A DNA stretch of 64,000 nucleotides from Heracleum sosnowskyi (GCA_030848705.1 CM061238.1:77214685-77278684); one strand, 5' to 3'. Numbered from the stretch's first letter, positions 20,229 to 30,430 are shown. Notes: generated by a model not told the origin, from the sequence alone. Translations and numbers: made by a program.

Positions 20229-22694
20229 CTAAGTTGTTTTTGGTACCCACACTTGGTAGGGTCCAGTTGATTTAGAAACATTTTGATTTACAATTCTTCT
20301 GTCATAAATTGCATTTCTCATAGTAGGAGACTTCACTTTTTCTGTGGCTTTGGAGTTTACACTCTTAGGCTCACATAAAGTTTTCACCCTCTCAACCTTG
20401 ATTGGGGACCCTGTCCTGTGAGAATGCATATGTGTGTGTGATTCACCAGATTGTGCAGAGTCAAGTTTATGTTTAAGAGATAAACAATTAGCAATCACAG
20501 TCACATAACATGTCATGCAGTTTGGCTTACCACAGAAAGAATCATGACTAGAATTTATGCTGGCAGAATGGTTACTCAGGTTGTCAACTTCAACAATTTC
20601 AGGCTTACTACACTTATGAGTCAAATGATTAACAGATAGGCATTTTTGACATTGTTTCCTGGGAGCATTTGGCACATAAGCATAGTTGTTTCCCTTGCTA
20701 ACACCAACTTTACCATTTCTGTTTTGTTTCTTTTTCTTAACAGCTTCTTTCTTTGCTTTAGGACTCTTGACAAGATTGTCTTTGGTCTCTTTCTGATTGA
20801 CAAGTTCAGGAAAAGAAGAAGTGTTTTTAGCAGCCTCATCTTCTTCAAGTAGCTGTTGCTTGATGATCAGTAGTTCCTCATCAAACTCAACAGCACTCTT
20901 TCTGAAGATGGGCTGTTCAACACTTGACAGAATGGTTGGGGCATTTTTGTTTGTAAAAGTTTCCTTTCCTTTGCCCTTGACCTTCTTCCTTCCCTTGTCA
21001 TTTTCATAGTCAAAACCAACTCCAACCTTGCAGTCTCCAGTGTGTTCCTTGTGATAGGTTTGAATAAGTTTAGAGGAGTTTTTAAAGCTTCTTAGTTTCA
21101 GTTCAGTTTCAGCAATTTGTTCCCTAAGGGCTTTCTCTATCTGTTCAGCACAAATCACTTTGTTTTTAAGATACTCAACCTCCTTTTTCAAACCATCCAG
21201 GTTCACAACCATTAACTCAAGTTTCTCATTCTTTTCTGTAAGCTCAACATTCTTAGCAGTTAGTCTATCAATTTCTTCATTAGCTACTAACATGCTAGTA
21301 TGAATATTAAACATCTCAGTGCTCATATCTTCAACAGTTTGCTTATATTGAAGGGGAGTCATATCAAGAGAAGTAAGAATAGGTACCTGACTTGAATCAC
21401 CATCATCAGAAAATGCCATCAAGGCATAGTTTGAGTACTCTTGTTCTTCTTCTTCATCAGAGTCATCCCAGCATTTTCCCTCAGCAATAAAAGCTTTGCC
21501 CTGTTGTTTCTTGAGTAGAGCCTCATACTTAGCTTCAAGCTCTAAGTATGCTTTGTCCTTCTTGACTTGTTTAGGCTTTTTGCACTCAGTGGAAAAATGC
21601 CCAAGTTCATTGCAGTTATAGCATCTTATTTTGGACCTATCCACACTCCCAGATTTGTATCCTCCTTTACCTGCACCAGCAATCCCTTTTCCCTTGTTGA
21701 AGGAGTTTGAGCTACCTGAACCACCAGCATTCCCACCATTGAATCTAGACTTGAATGGCTGCTTCCTCTTGAACCTAATGTTAGGATATCTCCTAGCCAT
21801 ATAAGCAAAAGATTTATTTTCCATCTTGTCCAGCTCATCTATGCTGTAGAACTCATCCTCCTCAGGCAAATCACAAACAATCTGAGTTTCATCACCAGTG
21901 TCATCATTTTCCAGTTCCTCAATTTTGACTTGACTGACTTTCAGAGATTCCATTCTTTGACCTAGATTGTCAGCAATAAGGGCACAAGAGGTATTGGCCA
22001 TTAATCCTTGTTTTGCTTGAATAGATCTCTTCTGAAACAGCTCTAGCTCATATGTCTTCAACACACCATACAAGACATCAAAACCAATCTTTGTTAGATC
22101 TCTTTCTTTGAGGGAAGAGATTCTTGGTTCTAAATGGTCTGGCAGAGTTAGTAAGAACTTCATGTTAAGCTCTTCTGTCTCATAGTGCTTGTCATAGAGT
22201 TTGAGCTCATTTATCAGCTTGTTGAACCTCTCAAACACTTCTGTGATTCCCTCCTTTGGCTGTGCCATGAAGGCTTCATATTGTGAGACAAGAATCTGCT
22301 TCTTGTTCTTTCTTACTTCAGTAGTTCCTTCACAGAGCACTTCTATGAGATCCCACATCTTCTTTGCACTACTGCAGTGAGCAACAGTGACATACATGTT
22401 GAAATCCATGGATTCACAGATGATAAGTTGGAGATGTCCATCCAGTGCTACTTTCTCCTTTTCAGGATCAGTGTATTTTGAGGGATCTTTAGGAACATGC
22501 CTTGCTGGTATTATCTCAGTGCCTACTGTTGTTTCACCAATCTCAATCAATGGAACAAAGGGACCATGCTTTAGTATGTCTAAATACATAGGATTAGAAG
22601 CTTTGATGAAAAGCAACATCTTCTTCTTCCATAAACTGTAGTGCTCCTTGTTAAAGGGAGGAATCTTGATACTGCTTAGTTTCTGTGAACTCAT
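20229..22694 (-). CDS. gag: Element B Gag, 821 codons, intact
   Basis: ATG at 22694 (MSSQKLSSIKIPPF) lies 36 bases inside the primer site. The N-terminal Gag region has LWKKKMLLFIKASNP and a central QYEAFMAQPKEGITEVFERF. Knuckle CYNCNELGHFSTEC is at about residue 356, followed by an acidic patch (WDDSDEEEEQEY) and the short motif SSQVPILT. A strong coiled coil spans about residues 465-570. A second knuckle CQKCLSVNHLTHKC is near 680, and the C-terminus is YQVWVPKTT. It would form the retrotransposon particle and package RNA. The frame is open throughout; it is the best-preserved gag of the minus-strand copies together with E. Confidence 0.93.
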   Translation of the reverse strand: MSSQKLSSIKIPPFNKEHYSLWKKKMLLFIKASNPMYLDILKHGPFVPLIEIGETTVGTEIIPARHVPKDPSKYTDPEKEKVALDGHLQLIICESMDFNMYVTVAHCSSAKKMWDLIEVLCEGTTEVRKNKKQILVSQYEAFMAQPKEGITEVFERFNKLINELKLYDKHYETEELNMKFLLTLPDHLEPRISSLKERDLTKIGFDVLYGVLKTYELELFQKRSIQAKQGLMANTSCALIADNLGQRMESLKVSQVKIEELENDDTGDETQIVCDLPEEDEFYSIDELDKMENKSFAYMARRYPNIRFKRKQPFKSRFNGGNAGGSGSSNSFNKGKGIAGAGKGGYKSGSVDRSKIRCYNCNELGHFSTECKKPKQVKKDKAYLELEAKYEALLKKQQGKAFIAEGKCWDDSDEEEEQEYSNYALMAFSDDGDSSQVPILTSLDMTPLQYKQTVEDMSTEMFNIHTSMLVANEEIDRLTAKNVELTEKNEKLELMVVNLDGLKKEVEYLKNKVICAEQIEKALREQIAETELKLRSFKNSSKLIQTYHKEHTGDCKVGVGFDYENDKGRKKVKGKGKETFTNKNAPTILSSVEQPIFRKSAVEFDEELLIIKQQLLEEDEAAKNTSSFPELVNQKETKDNLVKSPKAKKEAVKKKKQNRNGKVGVSKGNNYAYVPNAPRKQCQKCLSVNHLTHKCSKPEIVEVDNLSNHSASINSSHDSFCGKPNCMTCYVTVIANCLSLKHKLDSAQSGESHTHMHSHRTGSPIKVERVKTLCEPKSVNSKATEKVKSPTMRNAIYDRRIVNQNVSKSTGPYQVWVPKTT

Positions 22695-22730
22695 TCTTGA
22701 TCTTTTCCTGTTTGTACGTTAACAGCCTAC

Positions 22731-22742
22731 GCTTTGATACCA
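22731..22742 (-). other. Primer binding site of element B
   Basis: Minus strand TGGTATCAAAGC, one mismatch from the TGGTATCAGAGC of A and E. It lies two bases after the LTR end CTAACA. Confidence 0.88.
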
Positions 22743-22744
22743 CT

Positions 22745-24034
22745 TGTTAGCAATGAATATCACCTAGAAACTAGACAGAGGGGGGGTGAATGGATAGTTT
22801 GATGTATTTTTCGATTCTTGAAAACTAAGTAAAAGACTGTATATGATTATGCTATGCAATATGCGGAAAGTAAACAACACACACAATCACTTTAATCTAC
22901 TTTGTATAAGCAAATTAAATACTACAGCTTTCCAGGAAATTCACAAACGAATTTCTGGCTTCTAAACAAGAACAGTTTGAACTTGCTTGCTTACAGAGAA
23001 AAGAGCTTAAGATAAAAACTATGTGTATCTCTCTTACGGCTAACAATAGGATGTGCATGATATATATAAGCCCTATACAAACTAGTGCACACACCTATTT
23101 TTACACAGTTACCCCTTGCTGAAAGTCCAACTTGTCCTGCCATAAGACGTTAACTGTGTCAGGAAGGACCACCTGCTTTTCGGAGTCCTTCCCGTTTCTG
23201 TAGCTGCTTGTCTCTTATCTTTCTCTCCAAGTTTAGCTGTAGATTTGCCATCTGTTCTTTGGACCACCTTGCCAGAACAAATGCTTCAGTATTTGTCTCT
23301 TTTGATTCTTGATTCTGTACCTTGATTTGTCTTGTTGTAAACGGCTAAGTGTTGATATCGTGAACTCCACTTCATTCCTGACTTCGCGATCTCACTTGTG
23401 AGGACTACGCGATATAGCCTTTGAAGACTTTGCGACATAGGTCATTTGATTACTATGCGACATAGGTCATTTGACGACTATGCGACATAGGTCATTTGAC
23501 GACTATGCGACATAGGTCATTTGACGACTATGCGACATAGGTCATTTGAGGACTATGCGACATAGGTCATTTGATGACTATGCGACATAGGTCATTTGAT
23601 GACTATGCGACATAATACTTCTGAGGACTTCACGATCTAGGCTCCTTTGACTTTGCTGACTTCAACACTTCACGACATGTGTCTTGAGGACTTCTCGACA
23701 TAGTACAAAATGGACTATGCGATATAGTACTTCACGACATAGATATTGGTGACTTCACGACATAGCTTTCTTCTGACTTTGCTATATAATGCCTTAGACA
23801 AATTTCTGCAACTTATTTCTTCATGGCCTTATTCATCTCTATCCTGCTGCATGAACACTTCTGAACTTCTACCAGGATAATTATTCAGTGGCCTATATAC
23901 AATCTAGATGCAAGAAACCTTACTAAGCTCATTATAACTTTGAGCATACATGATCAAGCTAATGTTCATGAGAACAAGACAAGTACATTTAGAGACCTAT
24001 ACTATACCCCAGTGATAGAATTCACTAGGTCATG
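22745..24034 (-). repeat. 5' LTR of element B, outer end truncated
   Basis: Identical to the left LTR except for about two bases, from TGTTAGCAATG to ..CACTAGGTCATGT. After that the left copy continues about 70 bp to ..GCCTAACA, while this copy passes into unrelated AT-rich DNA. The 24-bp array is present at about 23419-23611. Loss of the extreme U3 end should not by itself remove the TATA-like site near 23060. Confidence 0.9.
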
Positions 24035-24182
24035 TCTTGTTAAAATTTATAATATTTTAAAAAAAAATTACATAGTGAATCGTGATATATACATCGGTTT
24101 CAGTGATAAAAATTTTATATGATGCACACATGTATATCTATCCTTTTTAGAAAGACGCATGTATCTCTATTATATATTTTAA
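24035..24182. other. Short AT-rich DNA beside element B
   Basis: No gene recognised. Its last nine bases (24174-24182, ATATTTTAA) are the left target duplication of the adjoining MITE. Confidence 0.6.
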
Positions 24183-24381
24183 GAATAATGCTAGAGGTAC
24201 CGAATTGGGTATCGAAATTTGGTACCGAATGCCATGTGTTATATTTTGATTGGCTAATAATAATGGACTCCTGCATTCATATTAATTTCACCAATAAAAT
24301 CATTCTAAATCATCATGTCATCAATGCCACATCATTCGGTACCAAATTTTGGTACCCAATTCGATACCTCTAGCATTACTC
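24183..24381. mobile_element. Mutator-type MITE, copy 1 (199 bp)
   Basis: Terminal inverted repeats of about 45 bp: GAATAATGCTAGAGGTACC on the left and its near complement ..GATACCTCTAGCATTACTC on the right. Exact 9-bp target duplications ATATTTTAA lie at 24174-24182 and 24382-24390. There is no coding capacity. The 9-bp duplication is typical of Mutator-like elements. Confidence 0.88.
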
Positions 24382-24538
24382 ATATTTTAAAATTTAATCT
24401 TTGGTAAATAGGGTTTAATGAGTTCATACTTTTTAAAGGGGTGGATAATGGTTAATTAAATTAATTTCAGTCGATCAAGAGCAAAAATCTCCTAAAAAAT
24501 GATCACATATCAAGGCTAACATTACCAAATTAATAATA

Positions 24539-25431
24539 AGGCGTGTGCTCATATGAGAACCCCATTAATTGTGAGAACTGAGATCTAATCTCATTCACAC
24601 ATTTTTTTATATCTAAACCAAATCCTAGCCACACAATTACTATTTTAATTTTTATCTTTTTAATCTAACCTCATTCTCTCTACCCACCACCACACCTCCA
24701 CCTGCCTCCACCACCACCACCACCACCTGCCTCCACCCACCAACAACGCCACCACCTGCCTGCCACCACCCCTCGTTGCCACCATTATCCCCACCACACG
24801 CCGTCGTTGTCGTCGTCGTCGCCACCCCCCACCACCATTTCACTGCCTTCTCTCCGATCTAATTCATAAACATTTTATAAACATCATCCTCCATCCCTCA
24901 TATACATAGACATACATATATACATATAATTTTTATTTAATTTGTATAACATGTTCATCATCTCCGATTTTGCCCGATCTGAAATTTGAATATGGTGGTG
25001 GTTGGTGATTAGTATTGACGTTGTGGTGATTATGTTGATACTGGTGGTGACAATGCTGATTATTGGTGTGACAGTGGTGATTATGGTAACGACGGTGGTG
25101 ATTTTTGATAACAGATGGTGATTTGTGATGACAACAGTTGATGATTTTGTGTTTTTCGGTGGTGATTTTTTGTTTTCCGATGGTGGTCGGAGGTGACAAT
25201 AGTGTGGTGTTTTTTTTGTCTTCCGATGGTGATTTTTTGGATTGGCCAGAATTGATCGCCGGAGATGAAGGTTCCCGATGGCCAGAGGTGGTGGATGGGT
25301 GGGGATGGTGAAAAATTAAAATATTAATAAATTTAATGAGTGGTGGGAGATTAATATAGTGTATTTAAATGAATGACTATGATTAGATCTCATATCTCAC
25401 AATAGTGAGAGTTCTCATTTGAGTGTGACCC
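24539..25431. mobile_element. Non-autonomous Mutator-like element (~893 bp)
   Basis: Imperfect terminal inverted repeats of about 50 bp share TGTGAGA, GAGATCTAATC and CTCA(T/A)ATGAGAAC. They are flanked by exact 9-bp duplications TTAATAATA at 24530-24538 and 25432-25440. The inside is low-complexity: CCACCACC-type repeats at 24690-24840 and GGTGGTGAT-type repeats at 25000-25290. The minus-strand open frames there (Trp/Gly-rich and His/Asn-rich) are products of the repeat and not genes. No transposase is present. Confidence 0.8.
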
Positions 25432-25607
25432 TTAATAATAAATCCTTTCCTATCTATTAACATCCAAAGTCGGTGGGGAAAGGTATCGACCTTTTCTTAT
25501 ATTCAATCCGTAAGGTTTCATAATTCACTTGCTTTAAAAAGAAAAAGCTCATTGCTTCTTCTATAAGCATTAGCAGATCATCACAAGAGCTTGTACTATT
25601 AAGATTA

Positions 25608-25795
25608 GAATAATGCTAGAGGTACCGAAATTTGGTACCGAATGTCATGTGTTATATTTTGATTGACTAATAATAATAGACCCCCTGCATTTACATTAAT
25701 TTCATCAATAAAATCATTCTAAATTATCACGTCATTAATGTCACATCATTCGGTACCAAATTTCGATACCCAATTCGATACCTCCAACATTACTC
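25608..25795. mobile_element. Mutator-type MITE, copy 2 (188 bp)
   Basis: Same family as the copy at 24183. It has the same GAATAATGCTAGAGGTACC start, an ACATTACTC end, and a deletion of about 12 bp in the left arm. Exact 9-bp target duplications TTAAGATTA lie at 25599-25607 and 25796-25804. Confidence 0.88.
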
Positions 25796-25804
25796 TTAAG
25801 ATTA

Positions 25805-26572
25805 TGACATATTGGTGCACGTTTCTACCCTTTACCTAGAAATTCAATGTATTCGAACCAATTTACACATTATTGTCAAAACAGGCTACTTCGTTATGAA
25901 GTACCTAAATCACCCTACATTTCGAAATTTCATAATTGCATAAGTATCAAACATCTCTCGTACATTTACTTTACAAAAAAACAAACATCTCTCCTACATT
26001 TCATATTTGGAGCACATTTGGTCACTCCTGTACTTGATATATTTAATAGATATTTGATAAATTTGATTACATAATAATACATCATAATTAAACGTCTTAT
26101 CGTAATTTTTATTAATTTTATACTCATGCAACACATGTAATACTTTATAAATTGGTTATATAATTATTTTTTCAATTTTTGTTTATTTTCTAAAATGTCA
26201 ATTTAATATAATTTCAGTTTTATAAATAAAAATAATAATTAAAATCATTTACTAATATTTTTTACATTTTGGATATGTCCGATTCTCGACGCTAAATCAT
26301 ATTATTTTTTTTGTAAGCTAATACTTGTAGTTATTAGTAATCGAACCTTGATCACTTTACTTAAGAATATTATTCCTGAAATAATCGTTTTTATCTTTGA
26401 CGACATATATATATAGAATATAATAGTGACGTAACTCGTAATTTAAATACAATAAAATTTTGTTAAATTAATACTTGATACCATGATAAATTAATATTTT
26501 AAATGTCAAATTTTGATCCTAGTATATAACAATACTATAAATTTAACATCAACTAATTAATAACCTCTATAA
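25805..26572. other. AT-rich intergenic DNA
   Basis: No coding, RNA or repeat structure recognised. The 75-codon frame at 25847-26074 has no family features. Confidence 0.55.
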
Positions 26573-26877
26573 GAGCAAGTCCAACAATATCCTATTGTGT
26601 TACTTATAAATATTATATAATAAGGTATCATAGTGATTTAGGGGCTTGATTTTTAAAAAGTACTCCAACAATCTTACTTATATTTGTTCCCTATTATTAT
26701 TATACTAATAAATTTGAAAAGAGAGAGAGAGAAAATGAGTGGAAGAAAGAAAGAGAAAAAAAGAGAAAAGTTAATTTTTTATTCCTGAAAATGAAATAAG
26801 TAATGATTAATGGTTACTTATTAATAGGTAATGAGATGGATGTCCTCGTGGTTAACCACCAGGACATTGTTAGAGCA
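26573..26877. mobile_element. Probable small TIR element (MITE)
   Basis: The left end GAGCAAGTCCAACAATATCC and the right end GGACATTGTTAGAGC are imperfect inverted complements. They enclose about 300 bp of AT-rich, GA-repeat DNA (GAGAGAGAGAGAAAATG near 26717). This resembles widespread plant MITEs with 'GAGCANNTCCAACA' ends. No clear target duplication is visible, so boundaries are approximate. Confidence 0.5.
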
Positions 26878-27134
26878 TCATTTTTTGCTAAATTACTTAT
26901 ATTTGAGTTTAGGAAATGATATAAATAAGCTATTGACTCGCTCTAAATTAATAAAATTCATGTGCATCAATAATATTAATTTAGAGAGATTTTACTTTAA
27001 TAGAAATATGAAAATTGCACCAACATAACAATAATTAAAAGCAAAAGGAGGGAGGAAAAGTTGTGGCACCTAATGAAATAGCTTGCACATGAGGTCACAT
27101 GAACAAACAAAGAAGAGCCCACACTGACAAGCAG

Positions 27135-27311
27135 ACGTGTATGGCTTGGACACAGCCACGTCACCACCGACCCTGAAGATATTTATCTTAACAACAATTT
27201 ATTTTATTTACAGTCCTCAATCCAACGGTCATCTTATAATGGACGGTTGCCGCCATGCAATACGTTGAATAAAGTAATATAGCCGTTGAATGATTCACTC
27301 CCTCTTTATAA
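27135..27311 (+). promoter_or_regulatory. Promoter of the host gene, with MSA-like and ACGT elements
   Basis: TATA box TTTATAA at 27305-27311. TCCAACGGTCA at 27221-27231 fits the M-phase-specific activator consensus YCYAACGGYYA. TAGCCGTTGAA at 27280-27290 is a near match on the other strand. ACGT cores lie at 27134-27139 (GACGTG) and 27156-27163 (CCACGTCA). AGATATTT at 27177-27184 is a short evening-element-like site. Transcription would start near 27335. Cell-cycle or ABA/clock control is inference from sites only. Confidence 0.55.
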
Positions 27312-27647
27312 GAGCCCCCCTCTTGTTTATCAACTCCTCAGCCTTCTATTTCTAACATTTCTTCTCCATTTTCTTTCTAAATTATCCCCTTATAATATTT
27401 TACCATAAATCTCCCTGTATAGCCTCAGTTTTTGTATTAGTTGTTTTTACAAGTTTATGATTTGATCTACAAATTTGCATCATAAAACATAGATCTGTTT
27501 TTGACTAGTTTAAAGTGTAAAGATTGCAGCTAATTTTTGTATTAATTTCAAGAAATTTTAGACAGTGATCCCATATTTTTTTGGGTTGTGATCATAGTCA
27601 GTTTAATTTAACTTGTTTTATCTTATATTTTGCCTGATTTATTAGCA

Positions 27648-28205
27648 ATGGAAGCAGTGTACAAAACTTCAAAAAATGCTACATTTTCTTCAGGCTTTCA
27701 TGGTCATGGCATGAATAATAATCTTAATGAGTTGTATACATCTCCGTTTAACCTCTCTTACTCATCTTCATTGTCTTGTGCTTCTCCGCAGCAGAATCAA
27801 GCACCCTTACTTCCTCTTCCTAACTCCAGGCCTCACCAAAACAACAGGAGAAAATACAACAACATAACTAACCAACAACCACTCTCTGTTAGAAAATCAA
27901 GTGTTTCAACCGGGGGACGGGAAAAGTTTAAGCATCCATCTGTGTCGTCCAACTCTATGAATAATAGGCTAGGGCCTGATCCGATGGATGTTCCTAAATT
28001 TTTGTTTTCGAGTCGCACTGGTGCTAGAAAGATTGACCAGGTAGCTAAATTTTCAGGTACAGTTGTGTCTACGGTGCTTTCTCCACCGCCAAGTAGCTTG
28101 CCTTTGCCTACTTTTTGGCTTAGGCCTAAGCTCTCCTGCAATGGTGAGATTGGAATTGATGCTGGAGCCACTGATAGTCTGAGGCGGATCCTTCGTATTC
28201 GATGA
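27648..28205 (+). CDS. Small proline-rich host protein (PNRC-like motif), 185 aa
   Basis: ATG at 27648 (GCAATGG, good context) gives MEAVYKTSKNATF. An upstream in-frame TTG at 27630 is not used here. The protein is low-complexity, Ser/Asn/Pro-rich and predicted disordered. SPPPSSLPLPTF at residues 145-156 resembles the proline-rich nuclear receptor coactivator (PNRC) motif SPxPSxLPxP, followed by a helical end ATDSLRRILRIR (174-185) terminating in Ile-Arg. Animal PNRC2 links decapping factors; whether the plant protein does is unknown. The 5' leader of about 310 bases may contain an intron ending at TTATTAG near 27644. It is the only host gene seen, and codon use and promoter are unlike those of the retrotransposons. 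Confidence 0.72.
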   Translation: MEAVYKTSKNATFSSGFHGHGMNNNLNELYTSPFNLSYSSSLSCASPQQNQAPLLPLPNSRPHQNNRRKYNNITNQQPLSVRKSSVSTGGREKFKHPSVSSNSMNNRLGPDPMDVPKFLFSSRTGARKIDQVAKFSGTVVSTVLSPPPSSLPLPTFWLRPKLSCNGEIGIDAGATDSLRRILRIR

Positions 28206-28269
28206 CCATGAATGAAAGCTGCATGAAAGTGTTGTTATTGATGCTAGCTATAAAATTGTTGCTCTTGGA

Positions 28270-28275
28270 AATAAA
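28270..28275 (+). terminator. Poly(A) signal of the host gene
   Basis: AATAAA, 65 bases after the stop codon, followed by T/G-rich sequence (TTTTTAGTTTGTAACCTTGTG) suited to 3' end formation. Confidence 0.6.
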
Positions 28276-28526
28276 TGTATAGGTTTTTAGTTTGTAACCT
28301 TGTGATCATCGCCAGTGTTTTTGTAAATGGGGTGCACAAACTATGACAGTATTTAGTAAAATGTTTCTTATAATGTTCGTTTTTGAATTAGTAAAAGTTG
28401 GATAAGTTTTTCATGAAGACTCTGCTTGATTCAACCAAGTATCAATAAACTTATAAGTGTTGAATAAATCATACTCGCCTTTCTTATTTATCTGCTAAAG
28501 TTTTTCCTAAATTTACACAATATACA

Positions 28527-28752
28527 AGAGCACATTCAGAACGCGTGTAATTGATGATTTGTTCTTCACCTGCGGTCCTCATTATGAGGAGAAAACGCAG
28601 CAAAAGAGGGCGTGAGTGAATACATAGTTGATTGTCACAGCTTAAATTCTGAAATAGTAGCTAGGCTTCATCGAATCCTGATTCCCTGTGACCACATTCA
28701 GAACCGCGTGTAATTGATAATCTATTCTTCATCCGCGGTTCTGAAATAGTTC
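28527..28752. repeat. Duplicated ~55-bp segment with an internal palindrome
   Basis: The stretch ACATTCAGAAC..GCGTGTAATTGAT..TTCTTCA at about 28531-28578 recurs at about 28693-28745. In the second copy TTCAGAACCGCG (from about 28697) is followed some 30 bases later by its exact complement CGCGGTTCTGAA, forming a hairpin. The first copy has a decayed right arm. No function recognised; 28753-29059 beyond it is plain intergenic DNA. Confidence 0.55.
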
Positions 28753-29059
28753 CCAGCCTCCCACCACCCTCCCATGCATCCTGGCAATCTGCATAAACAA
28801 ACAGGATCAAGAAACTACATAACATTTTCTTGAACCAAAAGACTTACAAGAGTTACAAAGGGTAAATTGATTTGAGTTATGGATGAAATTTGATGTAGCT
28901 ATATGAAGTCATGGTTGAAACAAATGTTGCTGCATCTTTGCAAAATAAATGTTGGCTATCCATCTGAAATAAAGAAACCAAGGAAGCAAGTTGTGGTCAT
29001 GGTATGACATAGCTTCTTGCATTTCGTTCCTATGCTTCAGTTATTGAGAGGAAAAGAGC

Positions 29060-30416
29060 TGTTAGGTCATGATAAGTTTGTAGAAAGGGGTTGAATACAA
29101 ACTATATCGTTTTATTAAATTTGTTCTGTTTAGAATAAAACAATTTAAGAACAAATTATGGCGAAATTAAATGAAACAGAATTCAAGTTAAATATAACTT
29201 ATATTAAACTTGAAAGGTGTTACAAATAAAGTACTGATTACAAGATTGAATCTCTCTACTCGGAACCGGCCGATTCCTAAGCCATTTGTTACTAATTAAA
29301 ACAAATCTAGAATAAATTCGACATGAATTTATCTATTTTTGTAATAAAAAGATATAACAATATTTGATAATTTGAGATACGTTCTAGGGATAAAAATCCG
29401 CTAGATAGTTAAAGCAGTACAAGTGAATGAATTCTATTGGTTTGGATTTAACAGAATAATTCTAGAATTAATTCACTGTAAAAGAAATGATCTGCAGTTG
29501 CTTTTCTTTTCTTGACAGAAGAGTTCTTGATGAATATGATGTTGTTGATCAATGATGCTGTACTGTCTTTATTTGTGATTATAAAGGTAGTAACCTTTAG
29601 TAATCCACTTGACATAAAAGTAATCTGCACGTTTCTTTTTCTTCTGGTATGACTATCAAAATAGTCTGGAATGACTATGAAAATAGCCTTGTATGACTAT
29701 GTGAATTTAAGAGAATTTAATTAGAATTAATTAAAATAAGCTAGAATGACTATCGGTAAGACTACCGGTATGACTACCGGTATGACTACCCTGGATAGTC
29801 ATTCCAGTTCATTTTAATAAAGAATTCTAAATTAAATTCTAATTCTACTTTAAATTAATTCTGATGAATTAATTTATTCAATAAATTAATTACTTAATTT
29901 ATTTATTAAATTAATTCTGAAGAATTAAATTAATAACTAATTTAGAATAGAATTTAAATACTCATAGGATAGCAAAACTAATTCTTGAACCACTAAAACT
30001 TGATGAAGAATATCCATTGTCTGAGGTTGTCATTTGATGCACTGTCTGGTTCATAAATGACTAACTTCAATGTTTGTTCTTCATCTTGACTTTAAGCTGT
30101 GGTCCATTGTCTGCTTTTGACTGTAGATCAACCTTTGTAACCTGTACATTTGCTGTCACAAATCTGAAACCTCTGTCACTTTAATAAATCCACTTCTTTG
30201 AAGACTTCACTGAGGCTTGAACAAATAATTGAACTTCTTTCAATGTAGAATTTCTTCAAGTCTGTAGGATGACTTTAATCTGTATTCTTCTGACAGATAT
30301 GATCTTCTGAGATTCATGTGACTGTGACAATTGAAATATTACTTACTTATTACAAACTTGTTTAAGTTGAGTTGAATCCTCGATGTAAACAAATAGGCAT
30401 AAACATATGTCTTTCA
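29060..30416 (-). repeat. 3' LTR of element D
   Basis: TGTTAGGTCATG at the left end and ..ATGTCTTTCA at the right end, next to the polypurine tract. The G-run motif near the left end (AAAGGGGTTGAATAC) matches A and E. A TATA-like TTATAAAGG lies at 29578-29587. The U3 contains GGAATGACTAT(C/A) motifs at 29645-29812. The only LTR of this element in the window, so its age cannot be estimated. The left flank is ..AGAGC. Confidence 0.82.
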
Positions 30417-30430
30417 ATCTCCCCCTATTT
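30417..30430 (-). other. Polypurine tract of element D
   Basis: Minus strand AAATAGGGGGAGAT immediately before the LTR start TGAAAGAC. Confidence 0.82.

Larger units (their letters stand above)
9934..24034 (-). mobile_element. Element B: Sirevirus-type copia with long extra ORF
   Basis: A nearly complete 14.1-kb element on the minus strand: 5' LTR 22745-24034 (outer end truncated), primer site, gag, pol, motif-rich spacer, a 1,572-codon extra ORF, polypurine tract, 3' LTR 9934-11290. By eye the LTRs differ at only about two positions over some 1.29 kb (near 10532/23341 and 10998/23808), so insertion is recent. Gag and the extra ORF are open, but pol has a lost RT aspartate and a stop. No target duplication can be seen because the right outer LTR end is missing. 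The left flank ends ..GTAAT. Confidence 0.93.

Noticed and set aside
24119..24373. Plus-strand 84-codon open frame
   Set aside because: It coincides with a MITE and its inverted repeats.
24652..25199. Two minus-strand open frames (Trp/Gly-rich and His/Asn-rich)
   Set aside because: They are translations of trinucleotide-like repeats inside a non-autonomous Mutator-like element.
27833..28171. Minus-strand 112-codon open frame
   Set aside because: Shadow of the plus-strand host gene, which has the promoter, start context and poly(A) signal.
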